In this document: positions 9,373-17,976 of the stretch, piece after piece
Position numbering within the stretch: position 1 is the first letter of the stretch
Layout: every line of letters begins with the position of its first letter
Source: Vibrio sagamiensis NBRC 104589
Lineage (GTDB): Bacteria; Pseudomonadota; Gammaproteobacteria; Enterobacterales; Vibrionaceae
Length of the DNA: 64,000 bases
Reading direction: 5' to 3'
NCBI RefSeq assembly: GCF_007990935.1
Contig: NZ_BJXJ01000013.1
Location: 47,058 to 111,057, forward strand
Position numbers and translations under genes: made by a program
Notes under the pieces: model-generated
What the model was told of the DNA's origin: nothing
Seen by the model: only the letters and a program-made list of their open reading frames with translations
Database searches by the model: none

Positions 9373-9973
9373 TTGCTTCCTGCTCCCTACTGCGCTGATT
9401 CCGATCAGACTATGGGTCTCGAGTAAATCACAATGGTTTTTTGCCTGAGTTTTCATGGACGACACAGACAAACTTTATTTTGTTTGTATTCAGAGTATTC
9501 AGCGTTCATTTAAAGAAATGTATAGTGATAGACAGCCGAATATACATACTACATCTACTACCTCCAATATAAGAACACCTGAACATAAAACCTCAGCCAG
9601 TTGAATAATTTACTTTACAACATTTGAAAATACGATGAAATCAGAAAGTATCTTCAAGCGGCTTAAAGATGCTTGCTTCAGAGCGATGTCACTAACTCAA
9701 ATTCTAAGAAGACATTATTAACTCCTCCAATAATTACCCACGCAAGAGTGCCTCCTCGCCACTTTCTAGCTCATTGACACTCTCGAAAAGCCAAGTTATT
9801 CGGTTCTATGCTAAATTTAGTAACTACGTTCTTATTTTTTAGAGCTCAGTACCGAAAATTAAACATTTACTCTCTTATTTTATGATTTTTTCGATGATGA
9901 AAAATAAAACCATTACCATAGTCGATATCCTACCCAAGCTATGACAATCTGCTTCAGGTGTCCTTAGTACGGC
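9373..9973. other. Intergenic region with no recognised gene
   Basis: These 601 bp between ydiJ and the DUF3334-like remnant have no plausible reading frame. They contain an imperfect CAAGCGGCTTAAAGATGCTTG inverted repeat near 9657-9677. The right end probably includes decayed 5' sequence of the pseudogene, but I could not align it. Confidence 0.4.
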
Positions 9974-10480
9974 GATTCTTCAATAATTAATTACTCCGCA
10001 ATGGTGCAAAAGATCAATAAAGCCAGCCTAAAAACCGATTTTGGTTGTTTTGTTCCATTTTATTGTACGTTTAGTGGTCTTGTTGTAGTGAATTTTACAT
10101 CCAAAATTACATTAGAATTGTTCAAGTTATATGAAAAAAAGGCATATCTGAAGATGAACTTACCATGACTCATACATCTAACGAAGTTGGTGATGTTCTG
10201 GGCGAATTAATCAATCAATTTGTGGGTAATTTTACCGATAGAATTCGTAAAGAATTACAAATCCACATCACTCAAAATCAACCTAAATGTTGACCATAAC
10301 TAAGCAAGGCGAGTGACCTTTTAAAGCGAAAGCAACGATATCTTTTATCTAGAAGTTGCAGAAGACGTGAATCCATATGAACAGTTAGAAGCAACACAAA
10401 ATAAGGTATCAACTGTGATAAAAAAGACGAACATTACGCAAGAAGATGCGTACGATTTACTCAATCAATTAGAGATATAG
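9974..10480 (+). pseudogene. Degraded DUF3334-like gene
   Basis: Conceptual translation across frames gives pieces of one soluble protein. From 9974: DSSIINYSAMVQKINKASLK, then a GCFVPF-FSGLVVVNFTS stretch. After a frameshift near 10137 comes KKGISEDELTMTHTSNEVGD and VLGELINQFVGNFTDRIRKE, then a second frameshift near 10290. Last comes VTF-stop-SESNDIFYLEVAEDV with an in-frame TAA near 10320, ending at a TAG at 10480. The order and wording (VGDVLGELxNQxVGxFT, ITQNQPK) match my memory of Vibrio DUF3334 proteins. At least two frameshifts, one stop and an apparent deletion before VTF show that it is dead. The family name is from memory. Confidence 0.7.
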
Positions 10481-10573
10481 TTAATTTGGTTTACCTTCTG
10501 TTATTCCGTTTCTTTGTTAAAAAAGGTAAAATGTTCGACTCAGTAAATTTCCTGCTCTTGGTTCTGGTCTTAG

Positions 10574-11263
10574 ATGGATAAACAAAAAGCTCTGAAAAAA
10601 ATCGCCAAGTGTTTAGAACTAGGCAACTCCGCCAACGTTAATGAGGCTGCAAATGCGATAAAAATGGCGCATCGTCTCATGCTCAAATATGGCTTAGACA
10701 AAGATGATATTGAGTTTATCAAAATGGGAAAAACTCAATCCTCTCATTTGTTGCCCGCTAATGTCGGTTCTACACTATTAAGAGTAATTCGTGGCATAAA
10801 CTCTAAGTTCGGTGTCGAGGCAGTGTTGTTGAATCACAAAGGCCTAAAGCGAGTCGAGTTTATTGGTGAAGCTGACCGGGCCATTTTTGCTGCTTTTGCT
10901 TTTGATATTATTTATCGTGAAATGAACGAAAGTACAGGCCAGTTCCGTAATAGCTTTTCCGGTACAGGAACTTCTACGCAAGAAGTCAGTAGACGAGTTA
11001 ACTCTTTTGTTTCTGGTTGGGTCGAAGGGGCTTTGGAAAAATTACCTGAAATTACACCAGATGAAGAGTCTGCCAATAAGATCAATAACTACATTGATAA
11101 AGAATTTAAAAACATTGACCGAGAAACATTTAAAAAGCAACTCAAAGAAGCGATGAAGAATCTCACCGCAGACTACGAAGTTGGTTTAAAAAAAGGTCGT
11201 AAGGTTTCTGTAAACCGCGGTGTTGGCGGTGAGCAAAAACGTAAAATGTTAGGTAAATCCTAA
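10574..11263 (+). CDS. DUF2786 domain protein
   Basis: A 229-residue soluble protein. The N-terminal 40 residues (KALKKIAKCLELGNSANVNE, AANAIKMAHRLMLKYGL) form the short helical DUF2786 domain found in phage and bacterial proteins of unknown role. The middle part has a mixed alpha/beta pattern, and the C-terminus is Lys/Arg-rich (KKGRKVSVNRG), which may contact nucleic acid. No signal peptide is present. A good terminator lies 17 bp after the stop codon, so it is probably monocistronic. Confidence 0.8.
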   Translation: MDKQKALKKIAKCLELGNSANVNEAANAIKMAHRLMLKYGLDKDDIEFIKMGKTQSSHLLPANVGSTLLRVIRGINSKFGVEAVLLNHKGLKRVEFIGEADRAIFAAFAFDIIYREMNESTGQFRNSFSGTGTSTQEVSRRVNSFVSGWVEGALEKLPEITPDEESANKINNYIDKEFKNIDRETFKKQLKEAMKNLTADYEVGLKKGRKVSVNRGVGGEQKRKMLGKS

Positions 11264-11279
11264 CCCGATATACTTGCAA

Positions 11280-11304
11280 TGAGGCTCACTTGCCTCAGTT
11301 TTAT
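11280..11304 (+). terminator. Rho-independent terminator of the DUF2786 gene
   Basis: TGAGGC and GCCTCA form a 6-bp stem around a 6-base loop, followed by GTTTTAT. It sits between the DUF2786 stop and the lipoprotein ribosome-binding site. Confidence 0.65.
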
Positions 11305-11318
11305 ACGGAGATATTCCT

Positions 11319-11987
11319 TTGAAAAAGATGTCTATCGCACTGGCAGTAATGCTTGCATTAACGGGCTGTCAAGCCACCCAACGTCAGAACGCAACCACTG
11401 GTGAATACGAAACTAACTCAACAACAACAGGCGCGATCATTGGAGCCATTGCAGGGGCTGCGATTGGTATTGCCACTGGTGATAACGCTAAAGAACGTCG
11501 CAAAGGTGCTATGATTGGTGCAGCAGCTGGCGGTGCTACTGGCGCTGGAGTTGGTTACTACTTTGACCGACAAGAAGCAGAATTACGCCGTGCACTATTA
11601 AACTCTGGTGTACAGGTTCAGCGTATTGGTGACAATCAACTGCTACTTCGTATGGAAAACGGCATCGGTTTTTCCTCTAATTCATACCAACTAGACTCCA
11701 CTATACATAACACTCTTCGCGGTGTGGCTCGTATCTTAGTAGAATACCCAGACACTAGCCTAGTCATTAATGGTTACACTGACAGCACAGGTAGTGACTC
11801 TTACAACCAACAACTTTCTGAGCGTCGTGCCGAGTCAGTGCGTCAATTCCTAGTATCACAAAACGTTGCACCAGGCCGTGCAATCGCTCGTGGCTATGGT
11901 GAGCGTAACCCAATTTGCTCAAACAAAAATGCTCAAGGCCGAGCTTGTAACCGTCGCGTAGAAATCCAGATATTACCGCTACGATAA
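11319..11987 (+). CDS. OmpA-family outer-membrane lipoprotein with glycine-zipper
   Basis: The 222-residue precursor has a lipoprotein signal (MKKMSIALAVMLALTGC; acylated Cys17). A Gly/Ala-rich zipper follows (GAIIGAIAGAAIGIATG, then AMIGAAAGGATGAGVG), as in YiaD/YMGG-type proteins. The C-terminal half is an OmpA/MotB peptidoglycan-binding domain, with NGYTDSTGSDSYNQQLSERR followed by RVEI. It would anchor the outer membrane to peptidoglycan. I take the TTG at 11319 as the start because GGAG lies 7 bp upstream and it supplies the basic N-terminus; an ATG at 11328 is possible. Confidence 0.9.
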   Translation: MKKMSIALAVMLALTGCQATQRQNATTGEYETNSTTTGAIIGAIAGAAIGIATGDNAKERRKGAMIGAAAGGATGAGVGYYFDRQEAELRRALLNSGVQVQRIGDNQLLLRMENGIGFSSNSYQLDSTIHNTLRGVARILVEYPDTSLVINGYTDSTGSDSYNQQLSERRAESVRQFLVSQNVAPGRAIARGYGERNPICSNKNAQGRACNRRVEIQILPLR

Positions 11988-11993
11988 AATCAC

Positions 11994-12024
11994 TGCACCG
12001 TATACCTCTTGGGTCTACGGTGCA
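11994..12024. terminator. Hairpin after the OmpA-type lipoprotein gene
   Basis: TGCACCGTA and TACGGTGCA form a perfect 9-bp stem with a 13-base loop, 7 bp after the stop codon. There is no T-run, so it could be a weak terminator or an mRNA 3' end protector. Confidence 0.5.
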
Positions 12025-12152
12025 ACTACCAAGCTGAAGCTGTTCCGGCGGTTCAAAGAACACCATGAGCACGCTCTGTACACCCCGTTTATATTACCAC
12101 AGTCAATTTCACTTGTTCTTTAATACCAGAACAAATAACACCTGAATTCACT

Positions 12153-13154
12153 ATGCTTTTAAGACTTTTTACTGTTATTTTTTTAGTCAGCGGCTGCTTT
12201 TTTTACCTTGCTGTTGCTAATGAGCTAACAGAGAAAGTGAATACCTCCACCAAACTAACTGAACAACAAACGTCATACATTGTGAGCCTGCCTAGCCATC
12301 CTAAAGGCGAGTTAACACTCTCGCCCCAATCAGGTAACTTATCCACTCAAATACAACCAGTCCGAGAATTAACTGAAACCTCTACACGACACATCGATAC
12401 AAAACAATTACTTTTCGATGCCGTATCTAAAGCACTCAATGACTCTAGTGATCGAGGTATGTTATTGGCTGATTTGCTCAACCATAATTCTCATAAAATC
12501 ACTTTAGCGGATTTAACGGACACTTTTTATCAGTTTGCTGCACAAAATAATCCACAAGCCAAACAAAGCTACCATCAGTTTTTGCAGCAACGCTTTGATG
12601 AGCTACGCGCTAAACAGTTGGCTGATATTGCTCAGCTCGACAAGCAAGCGATTCAAAAAGAGGTATTACACCCAGTTCAATCCATACAACCGCTGTTAAT
12701 AACACAAGTAGACTCAACAAAGAACAGCCTGTTAACAGAAAATATGCTTGATGCTTCTCTTTTTGGGATAACTTTGTTGTGTCTGGTCGGCTCTGTGATT
12801 ATATTCAAAACACGTAAGAGATATTTAAAAGCATCAGTCGAATCAGATCAAAAAACCTCTCCGTTACTACGACAAAATGAGCAATTGAAAACACTTATTC
12901 AGCAACTGAGATACAGGTTTGAAAAACTGCTAGAAGAATATAACAAACTAAAAATTCAACAAGAACAAAAAGATATCGCTTTGGCATGTGCTCTATTCGG
13001 CTATTCACCAGAGCAAATTCCTAATCACACCGCAATAAAAAGACGCTACAGACAGTTATCTAAAATCTACCACCCTGATTCAGGGGGGTCTGATCAAGAA
13101 ATGAAACGCTTAAACCAATCAATGAAGCTTATTTCGAACATTCATCGTTCTTAA
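12153..13154 (+). CDS. Membrane-anchored J-domain protein
   Basis: A 333-residue protein with an N-terminal hydrophobic signal or anchor (LLRLFTVIFLVSGCFFYLAV), a polar region to about residue 200, and a transmembrane helix near 201-217 (LFGITLLCLVGSVIIF). A coiled-coil-like stretch follows, then a C-terminal J-domain with the diagnostic HPD (IKRRYRQLSKIYHPDSGGSD). J-domains stimulate DnaK ATPase, so the C-terminus should face the cytoplasm and recruit DnaK to the membrane. It resembles uncharacterised Vibrio DnaJ-domain proteins and does not have DnaJ's zinc-finger or C-terminal domains. Confidence 0.82.
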   Translation: MLLRLFTVIFLVSGCFFYLAVANELTEKVNTSTKLTEQQTSYIVSLPSHPKGELTLSPQSGNLSTQIQPVRELTETSTRHIDTKQLLFDAVSKALNDSSDRGMLLADLLNHNSHKITLADLTDTFYQFAAQNNPQAKQSYHQFLQQRFDELRAKQLADIAQLDKQAIQKEVLHPVQSIQPLLITQVDSTKNSLLTENMLDASLFGITLLCLVGSVIIFKTRKRYLKASVESDQKTSPLLRQNEQLKTLIQQLRYRFEKLLEEYNKLKIQQEQKDIALACALFGYSPEQIPNHTAIKRRYRQLSKIYHPDSGGSDQEMKRLNQSMKLISNIHRS

Positions 13155-13446
13155 TAAAATGTTAAAAAAGTATGTAAGCAACATGACACTAACTTTAAAT
13201 ACGCCGCATTACTAATGATAAAACACTTCGCAATCGATATCCTTCTCAAAGAACTTCACTGTTGTTTAATCGAATTAACTCTTCTGTGTAATAATATCAG
13301 ATGAAAATAATTCTAATCAAAGCAATTGATAATTTTTATACCCTAGTAACCTCAAGAGACGTGGTACCACAGCGTGAAAACGGCGCTTAGCAAGTACTTC
13401 TACTTTAACTCAGGTAACGCGGTATATAGCCAATGAGGAAAAATGA

Positions 13447-13632
13447 ATGTTTACTGAAGAAGGCACCTGCGATTGGTGCAAACAACTAAGTTTTGTCACC
13501 CGATTGAGTTACTTTGATGGTAAGTATCACCATTCTTGCCAATCATGCCACCCAATGGCCAAAATTGATGTCCAACAGTTTAACCAAGGTGAACAACAAA
13601 TGCGTGAACGAATAGCAAGGCGAGCAGGATAG
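13447..13632 (+). CDS. Small CxxC zinc-ribbon-like protein
   Basis: A 61-residue protein with two CxxC pairs (CDWC at 8-11 and CQSC at 31-34) that could bind one zinc ion. The C-terminal tail is charged (QQMRERIARRAG). The start has a good ribosome-binding site (GAGGAAAA), and a terminator-like hairpin follows 19 bp after the stop, which supports it as a real monocistronic gene. Function unknown. Confidence 0.72.
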   Translation: MFTEEGTCDWCKQLSFVTRLSYFDGKYHHSCQSCHPMAKIDVQQFNQGEQQMRERIARRAG

Positions 13633-13651
13633 CTTTTATTCAATTCTTCAT

Positions 13652-13678
13652 GGGCGCTCAGTTCCAAGGCGCCTTTTT
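13652..13678 (+). terminator. Terminator of the small CxxC protein gene
   Basis: GGCGC and GCGCC pair around an 11-base loop and are followed by TTTTTAG. Confidence 0.6.
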
Positions 13679-13973
13679 AGTTAAGATAGCGACTTGTCCA
13701 TTTAACTCTTCAAAGTATAAAGCAATTACAGTAAACCTGAACACTATGCTGACAAAACCTGTATAAAAGTGACTTGAATTACTTACACAGGAAAAGACAC
13801 AAGACCAGATTAACATAAATATTGCTCATTAGCGCACTATAAACATCCTCCAACCAAATATCTCAAAAGCAAACCTATAGCTCACATAAATCAATTAACA
13901 AATTAATCAAATAAGAATCATCGAATTGCTTTCTCTGCTTCAAAAAGCTTGATCGAATAGCAAAAAACAACTA

Positions 13974-13989
13974 CTGTATACACATACAG
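13974..13989 (+). promoter_or_regulatory. LexA (SOS) operator of sulA
   Basis: CTGTATACACATACAG fits the gammaproteobacterial SOS box CTGT-N8-ACAG, with both half-sites intact and an AT-rich centre. It lies 21 bp before the sulA start codon, so LexA bound here should block transcription until DNA damage. Confidence 0.88.
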
Positions 13990-14010
13990 CATGTATAAAG
14001 GAACAGTAAA

Positions 14011-14403
14011 ATGCAATTTAATACTCAAGCTCATACATACTCTCGTTACAACAGATTAGCCCAGTCAACTCATCCTTTAATGGGTGCAGATCAATTGCTA
14101 TCTCAACTAGCGACTCTGTCTCTACAACGTCAGTGGATCTTGTTTACAGCAGAGTGTCAGCGCCCCGATTATGAGCAACTGTCTTCTTTTAACATTCGCT
14201 GTCAGCATATTCTGCAAATTAATCGCTCTCATACACTCTCAGAAGTCGAGATAGTTATCAAAGCGATCCAATCCGGCAATGCATGTGCGGTTGTTGCCTC
14301 TAATACCATCTGTTCTGAAAGACAATCTTATTTGCGTCATTTCGCACAGCGCTACCAATGTGAAGTCTTTTTCGTCGAAGGCAGAGTTAATAAGTACCAT
14401 TAA
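14011..14403 (+). CDS. sulA: SOS-induced cell division inhibitor SulA-like
   Basis: A 130-residue soluble protein whose central region (QLATLSLQRQWILFTAECQR and later IQSGNACAVVASN) follows the RecA-like core of SulA, which binds FtsZ and blocks septation. It is somewhat shorter than E. coli SulA (169 residues), as in other vibrios. A LexA box 21 bp upstream supports the identity. The start is an ATG with AAAGGAA upstream. A strong terminator follows, so the gene stands alone. Confidence 0.82.
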   Translation: MQFNTQAHTYSRYNRLAQSTHPLMGADQLLSQLATLSLQRQWILFTAECQRPDYEQLSSFNIRCQHILQINRSHTLSEVEIVIKAIQSGNACAVVASNTICSERQSYLRHFAQRYQCEVFFVEGRVNKYH

Positions 14404-14429
14404 TTAAGTTCGACGTTAATCACATCATC

Positions 14430-14450
14430 GCCTCCACTTGGAGGCTTTTT
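14430..14450 (+). terminator. Terminator of sulA
   Basis: GCCTCC and GGAGGC pair around ACTT, followed by five T. Confidence 0.85.
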
Positions 14451-14462
14451 ATCTCTGAAACA

Positions 14463-14511
14463 CAAAAAAACCGCCCGCACAAGTTGTCTTAGAAACTTGG
14501 GTTGGTGGTTC
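14463..14511 (-). terminator. Terminator for the leftward small-protein genes
   Basis: Read on the minus strand, AACCACC-n4-CAAGTT pairs with AACTTG-n4-GGCGGTT and is followed by a run of seven T. It lies 60 bp beyond the stop of the leftward gene ending at 14571. Confidence 0.7.
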
Positions 14512-14570
14512 TATTCTGGTTACGATGAGCAGTCTAGCTAAAGAGATAAGCCAACCTGACGAGTGCTGCT

Positions 14571-14891
14571 TTACTCGATGGCAATCTTTCTTACTGGTGA
14601 GTATTTATTTTCTGAAGTATCGACCTCATACACTACCGAAATTGTGCCTCTTGAGTGTTTCACGGCTAATAGTGTCGATAGAAAAGAATTAAACGCAATA
14701 TCTTTATGGTCGATTCTAAAATAGGCTGTATCACTCGGCATTTTTTCTAATGTAAATAAAATACCTCCGTCGTGAGAGTTACCCCACTTACCACCATACA
14801 AGTTTATTTTCTTAACTACGCCACGATATTCTTCAGCAAAAGATGATGAAGAGAGCACGATTAAGAATGCTGTTAAAAGCATTTTTTTCAT
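14571..14891 (-). CDS. Small exported protein, beta-rich family
   Basis: A 106-residue precursor with a signal peptide (MKKMLLTAFLIVLSSSSFA-EE). The mature part of about 87 residues looks like a small beta-barrel: Y-GVV-KI, GGILFTLEKMP, a short helix (FNSFLSTLLAV), then TISVVYEV. The adjacent gene at 14942 shows the same succession of elements, so the two are probably distant paralogues. No cysteines remain in the mature part, unlike its neighbour. Function unknown; periplasmic or secreted. Confidence 0.7.
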   Translation of the reverse strand: MKKMLLTAFLIVLSSSSFAEEYRGVVKKINLYGGKWGNSHDGGILFTLEKMPSDTAYFRIDHKDIAFNSFLSTLLAVKHSRGTISVVYEVDTSENKYSPVRKIAIE

Positions 14892-14941
14892 TTTATTTTC
14901 CTTAAGGGATTTCTGTTATTAAATTAGAAAATTATTTATTT

Positions 14942-15307
14942 TTAATTTTTTATCATACGAACAATTTTTCTGAACGAGACATTATTATCATATTTAACAC
15001 AGTCGTTAGCAGCGCCTCCGTAACTTATAGTAATGGTGCTATCCGAAGCTTCTGCAGCGAGCGCCATTGAATACATTCTTGCTCTTGCCTCCGGCTGCAA
15101 GTCTTTACTTATCGCAAAGCTGGTTGTATCAGAGCAACCCACTATTGGTGAACCTTTCTGTTCTAAAGCAACAATAATAGTATTGGTGTGTGCATAAGTA
15201 GAAATAACTTTCACTTTCCCTGTTAAATTAAGCCAGTCAGCAAAGCTATTACTCGATAGCAATACAGTTGACATTAGAATTAAAAAGCGTGTACTACGTT
15301 TAAGCAT
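14942..15307 (-). CDS. Small exported protein, beta-rich family with one disulfide
   Basis: A 121-residue precursor with a signal peptide (MLKRSTRFLILMSTVLLSSNSFA). The mature part follows the pattern LTGKVKVIS, TIIVALEQ, C-DTTSFAI, ARMYSMALAAEAS, TITISYGG and NDC, with two Cys that could form a disulfide. I have seen this pattern in small secreted gammaproteobacterial proteins of unknown role; the fold may be OB-like. I took the ATG at 15307 over a TTG at 15322 because it begins the basic n-region. It is 50 bp upstream of a related gene and probably in one operon with it. Confidence 0.7.
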   Translation of the reverse strand: MLKRSTRFLILMSTVLLSSNSFADWLNLTGKVKVISTYAHTNTIIVALEQKGSPIVGCSDTTSFAISKDLQPEARARMYSMALAAEASDSTITISYGGAANDCVKYDNNVSFRKIVRMIKN

Positions 15308-15698
15308 ATCGTTTACTCTCAATGATGAATTTCCTTAAATAGAAAACCATTCCCTTAAACTACAGAAAGTAGATTTTGGTATAAATTTTGAAAAAGAATC
15401 ACATAATAGTCTACACAAATAGTTTTTAATTTAAACACCAAGATTATAAAAATGCCAAGTTTAATTTACACAATTAAACTTTATCATGCATAATAAAAAA
15501 CCATCTATTAAAAGGTACCAAGTAAAAATAAAATATATTTCTTATTATTTATACCTATGATAACTTTGCATTCTCTATATACAAAAAAGTAAAAGCAGAT
15601 ATGAAGATAGATAACTTCCGTGTAAAAAATAACATATTATACATAAAGTTTAATAAATGTGGTATTTACTAACGGGTTCTCTTAAATAGCCAATATGA
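15308..15698. other. AT-rich intergenic region
   Basis: I see no gene here. The stretch from about 15360 to 15660 is almost pure A/T and probably carries the promoter of the two leftward small-protein genes. Confidence 0.35.
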
Positions 15699-15805
15699 AA
15701 AAACAATTTATGCGACTGCCATGGCAGCCGCATTATCAAAAAAAGAAAGTTATGGTAGAATTTGATGGTGACAATTGCTCCGTTAGAGAGCTAGATATGA
15801 GTTAA
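15699..15805 (+). pseudogene. Remnant of a small exported-protein gene (same family as 14942)
   Basis: Two frames read in succession give TIYATAMAAALSKK followed by VMVEFDGDNCSVRELDMS and a stop at 15805. This matches the C-terminal pattern of the neighbouring family (ARMYSMALAAEAS, then TITISYGG--NDC). The frame changes within the poly-A run near 15739-15744, and no signal peptide or 5' half is readable upstream. It looks like a decayed copy on the opposite strand to its relatives. Confidence 0.45.
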
Positions 15806-15887
15806 CTAGAAGTTTATACAAATAAAGCCACATTAATCGTAAAGTGTTATTAACCATAGTGATAATAATACTTTAAATCAGCACCAA

Positions 15888-17693
15888 TTATAACATAACC
15901 AAAATACCTGCTGCTTCCATTGCCTCAATTGCTGCAGTTGAAAACTCTTCAACGGTCATTTCGGCTTGGTAACTATCATGTATAATGTTTGCTGCAATAC
16001 TATTTATATCCTCGATTATGGAGCTCCAGCCAATACCAGATACTGAAGTTGAACTATAAGTAAATGGTAAACTGTCCACAATGGACGATTTAAAGCCATT
16101 TGTTTTAGCAAACCAGGCTACCAATTCATTTAAGCTAATTTGTCTCGTACCATTTAAGGTAATGGAATTACCGGTATGAAATACAATGACCGATTCATGC
16201 TCAGCAGCTACAGCATTAGCCTCAGTATTACCCACTAGAACATTTAAACTATGAATCTCTCGACGAATAGCTTGTACTTGTGAATTTTGTGTCATCAAAT
16301 AACTATTGAAATGTCTAACAAAATCAATGGCTCTTTGCTGAGACGTAAACTTTATTACTGTTTGGACATTAATATCTGTCGATTGTGCAAAAATAGGCTT
16401 TGTTATATAGGTCGCACTCTCATCAAATGTCAGTGCATCAGCTCTAATTCCAGTATCCAGCTCAACAAAGCCCTCGTGTGCAAGAGCGTTAAATTGCGAT
16501 GCTTGAATCGGATGTTTAAAATAGTCCTCTGCGTACTCTCGAGTGGTAAAATTAAGATAATTTCCTAATACTTCTAACCCGCCATTACCTTGCATAATTT
16601 CATGCATATCGTCGAAGGCTGCGTTTATGCGCATTATTTTTGTGCCCGGTCCTACCGTTGTCAAACCGTAACCTAGCGACTGAAAATAATTGGTAATATG
16701 CCCTTTATTAACCAAATATAAAATGGTTCCACCCACACCGGCTACAGCTGCACCCGACGTAGCTACATAGGCGATCTGTCCTGGTTGAAGTGATTTATCT
16801 GCAGTAGCATCATCATAAACCATTACATTTGATAACATAATCGGGGTAGTTTCTTGACCATTGTCATTCTTATCCAAATATGTGAATCCGAGAGTTGTTT
16901 GAGATTGAGTTGCAACAAATTGCATTTCAACTTTTTCCCAACGGTAACCATTTTGATTATTATCCCAAGGCGCATTTAGCACTCCTCTACTTCTGCCAGA
17001 CCAGAATTCTTCTTCAACAATTGGATGTTGCATTTCAATGAGTGTTTCTTCAGCACCAATACTGACAAGAGTACTTACAGGGCGGAAAATATATGACCGT
17101 CCTGAGTTTTTTACAAAGTCCCCCGTATAACTAAAACTGAGTGTATAAGTTTGGCCAGGAATCGTCTGCAAAGATGTTAAAATACTTGTTTGGACCTTTG
17201 TCCTACCTACTACCAATGCATTACCACCGGAAGTCGAAGCCCCTTGTTTAATTCGAGTCAAAGTTCCGTGAGCATTAAGAGGACTATCGCATTTCCCTTC
17301 TCCAATTACCAAACACCAGCCTGCAACTTTATTTCCGGATTTCACAAAACGTGAATTATCGACTTTTTGGTGCTGTAAGTAATATTGTATTGCGTAAGCA
17401 GTTTCCTGCTTAACAGCTGTATCAAGATTTTTTTCTTGACTCTCGAGGTACTCACCTTGTTTATCTTCTAACTGGAGTAAGTAGTCTTTTGATAATTTAC
17501 CTAGTTTTTCACGAGGTATTTGATTCAATATTTTATTGAATAATCCTGTTGCTTCATCATGAAGTTTATTATCTGCCGTAAAGAAGTGCTTATAAGAAGC
17601 ATTCATACTTTTACTTTCCAACTCATCTGCAATTAACAGCCCTTGAACTAATAATGCCGAAATAAGTATGAGAGCATTTCTTATTATTTCCAT
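15888..17693 (-). CDS. Large secreted protein with a jelly-roll-like domain, function unknown
   Basis: A 601-residue precursor with a signal peptide (IIRNALILISALLVQGLLIA). An N-terminal helical region of about 100 residues is followed, around 130-300, by a beta-rich module. Its order (VAGWCLVIGEGKC, GGNALVVG, IPGQTYTLSFSYTG, W-KVEMQFVA, LSNVMVYDD) resembles DUF642/carbohydrate-binding jelly-rolls. A Gly/Ala hydrophobic segment (YVATSGAAVAGVGGTILYLV) comes next, then a C-terminal half I cannot place. Such a mix of binding module, membrane-active segment and unknown domain is seen in secreted toxins, but that is inference. I chose the ATG at 17693 because AAGG lies 6 bp upstream. Confidence 0.7.
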   Translation of the reverse strand: MEIIRNALILISALLVQGLLIADELESKSMNASYKHFFTADNKLHDEATGLFNKILNQIPREKLGKLSKDYLLQLEDKQGEYLESQEKNLDTAVKQETAYAIQYYLQHQKVDNSRFVKSGNKVAGWCLVIGEGKCDSPLNAHGTLTRIKQGASTSGGNALVVGRTKVQTSILTSLQTIPGQTYTLSFSYTGDFVKNSGRSYIFRPVSTLVSIGAEETLIEMQHPIVEEEFWSGRSRGVLNAPWDNNQNGYRWEKVEMQFVATQSQTTLGFTYLDKNDNGQETTPIMLSNVMVYDDATADKSLQPGQIAYVATSGAAVAGVGGTILYLVNKGHITNYFQSLGYGLTTVGPGTKIMRINAAFDDMHEIMQGNGGLEVLGNYLNFTTREYAEDYFKHPIQASQFNALAHEGFVELDTGIRADALTFDESATYITKPIFAQSTDINVQTVIKFTSQQRAIDFVRHFNSYLMTQNSQVQAIRREIHSLNVLVGNTEANAVAAEHESVIVFHTGNSITLNGTRQISLNELVAWFAKTNGFKSSIVDSLPFTYSSTSVSGIGWSSIIEDINSIAANIIHDSYQAEMTVEEFSTAAIEAMEAAGILVML

Positions 17694-17899
17694 ATCAACC
17701 TTATTCGTAACCATAGAATTTAAAAGAACAAGCCATTATCGGCTTTAAATCTTAATAAAAAATCCTTTATAAAGATAAAGGCATTGATTATTCAAGTAAA
17801 GATAACCTTACTTGAACTAGATATAGTGACACAAAAAAATCAATATACAACTATATTATTCATGGATTTTAACAATTTCAATTCATAGATATAAATTAA

Positions 17900-17935
17900 T
17901 AAAAATAAAGGAGTCTCACTTTTACTGAAACTCCT
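17900..17935 (-). terminator. Terminator of the effector-chaperone operon
   Basis: On the minus strand AGGAGTTTCA pairs with TGAGACTCCT around a 7-base loop (one mismatch), followed by TTTATTTTTATT. It lies 42 bp after the effector stop codon. Confidence 0.75.
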
Positions 17936-17976
17936 ATTATTAAAATATTAAATTATAGCAATATATCTTTATATTA

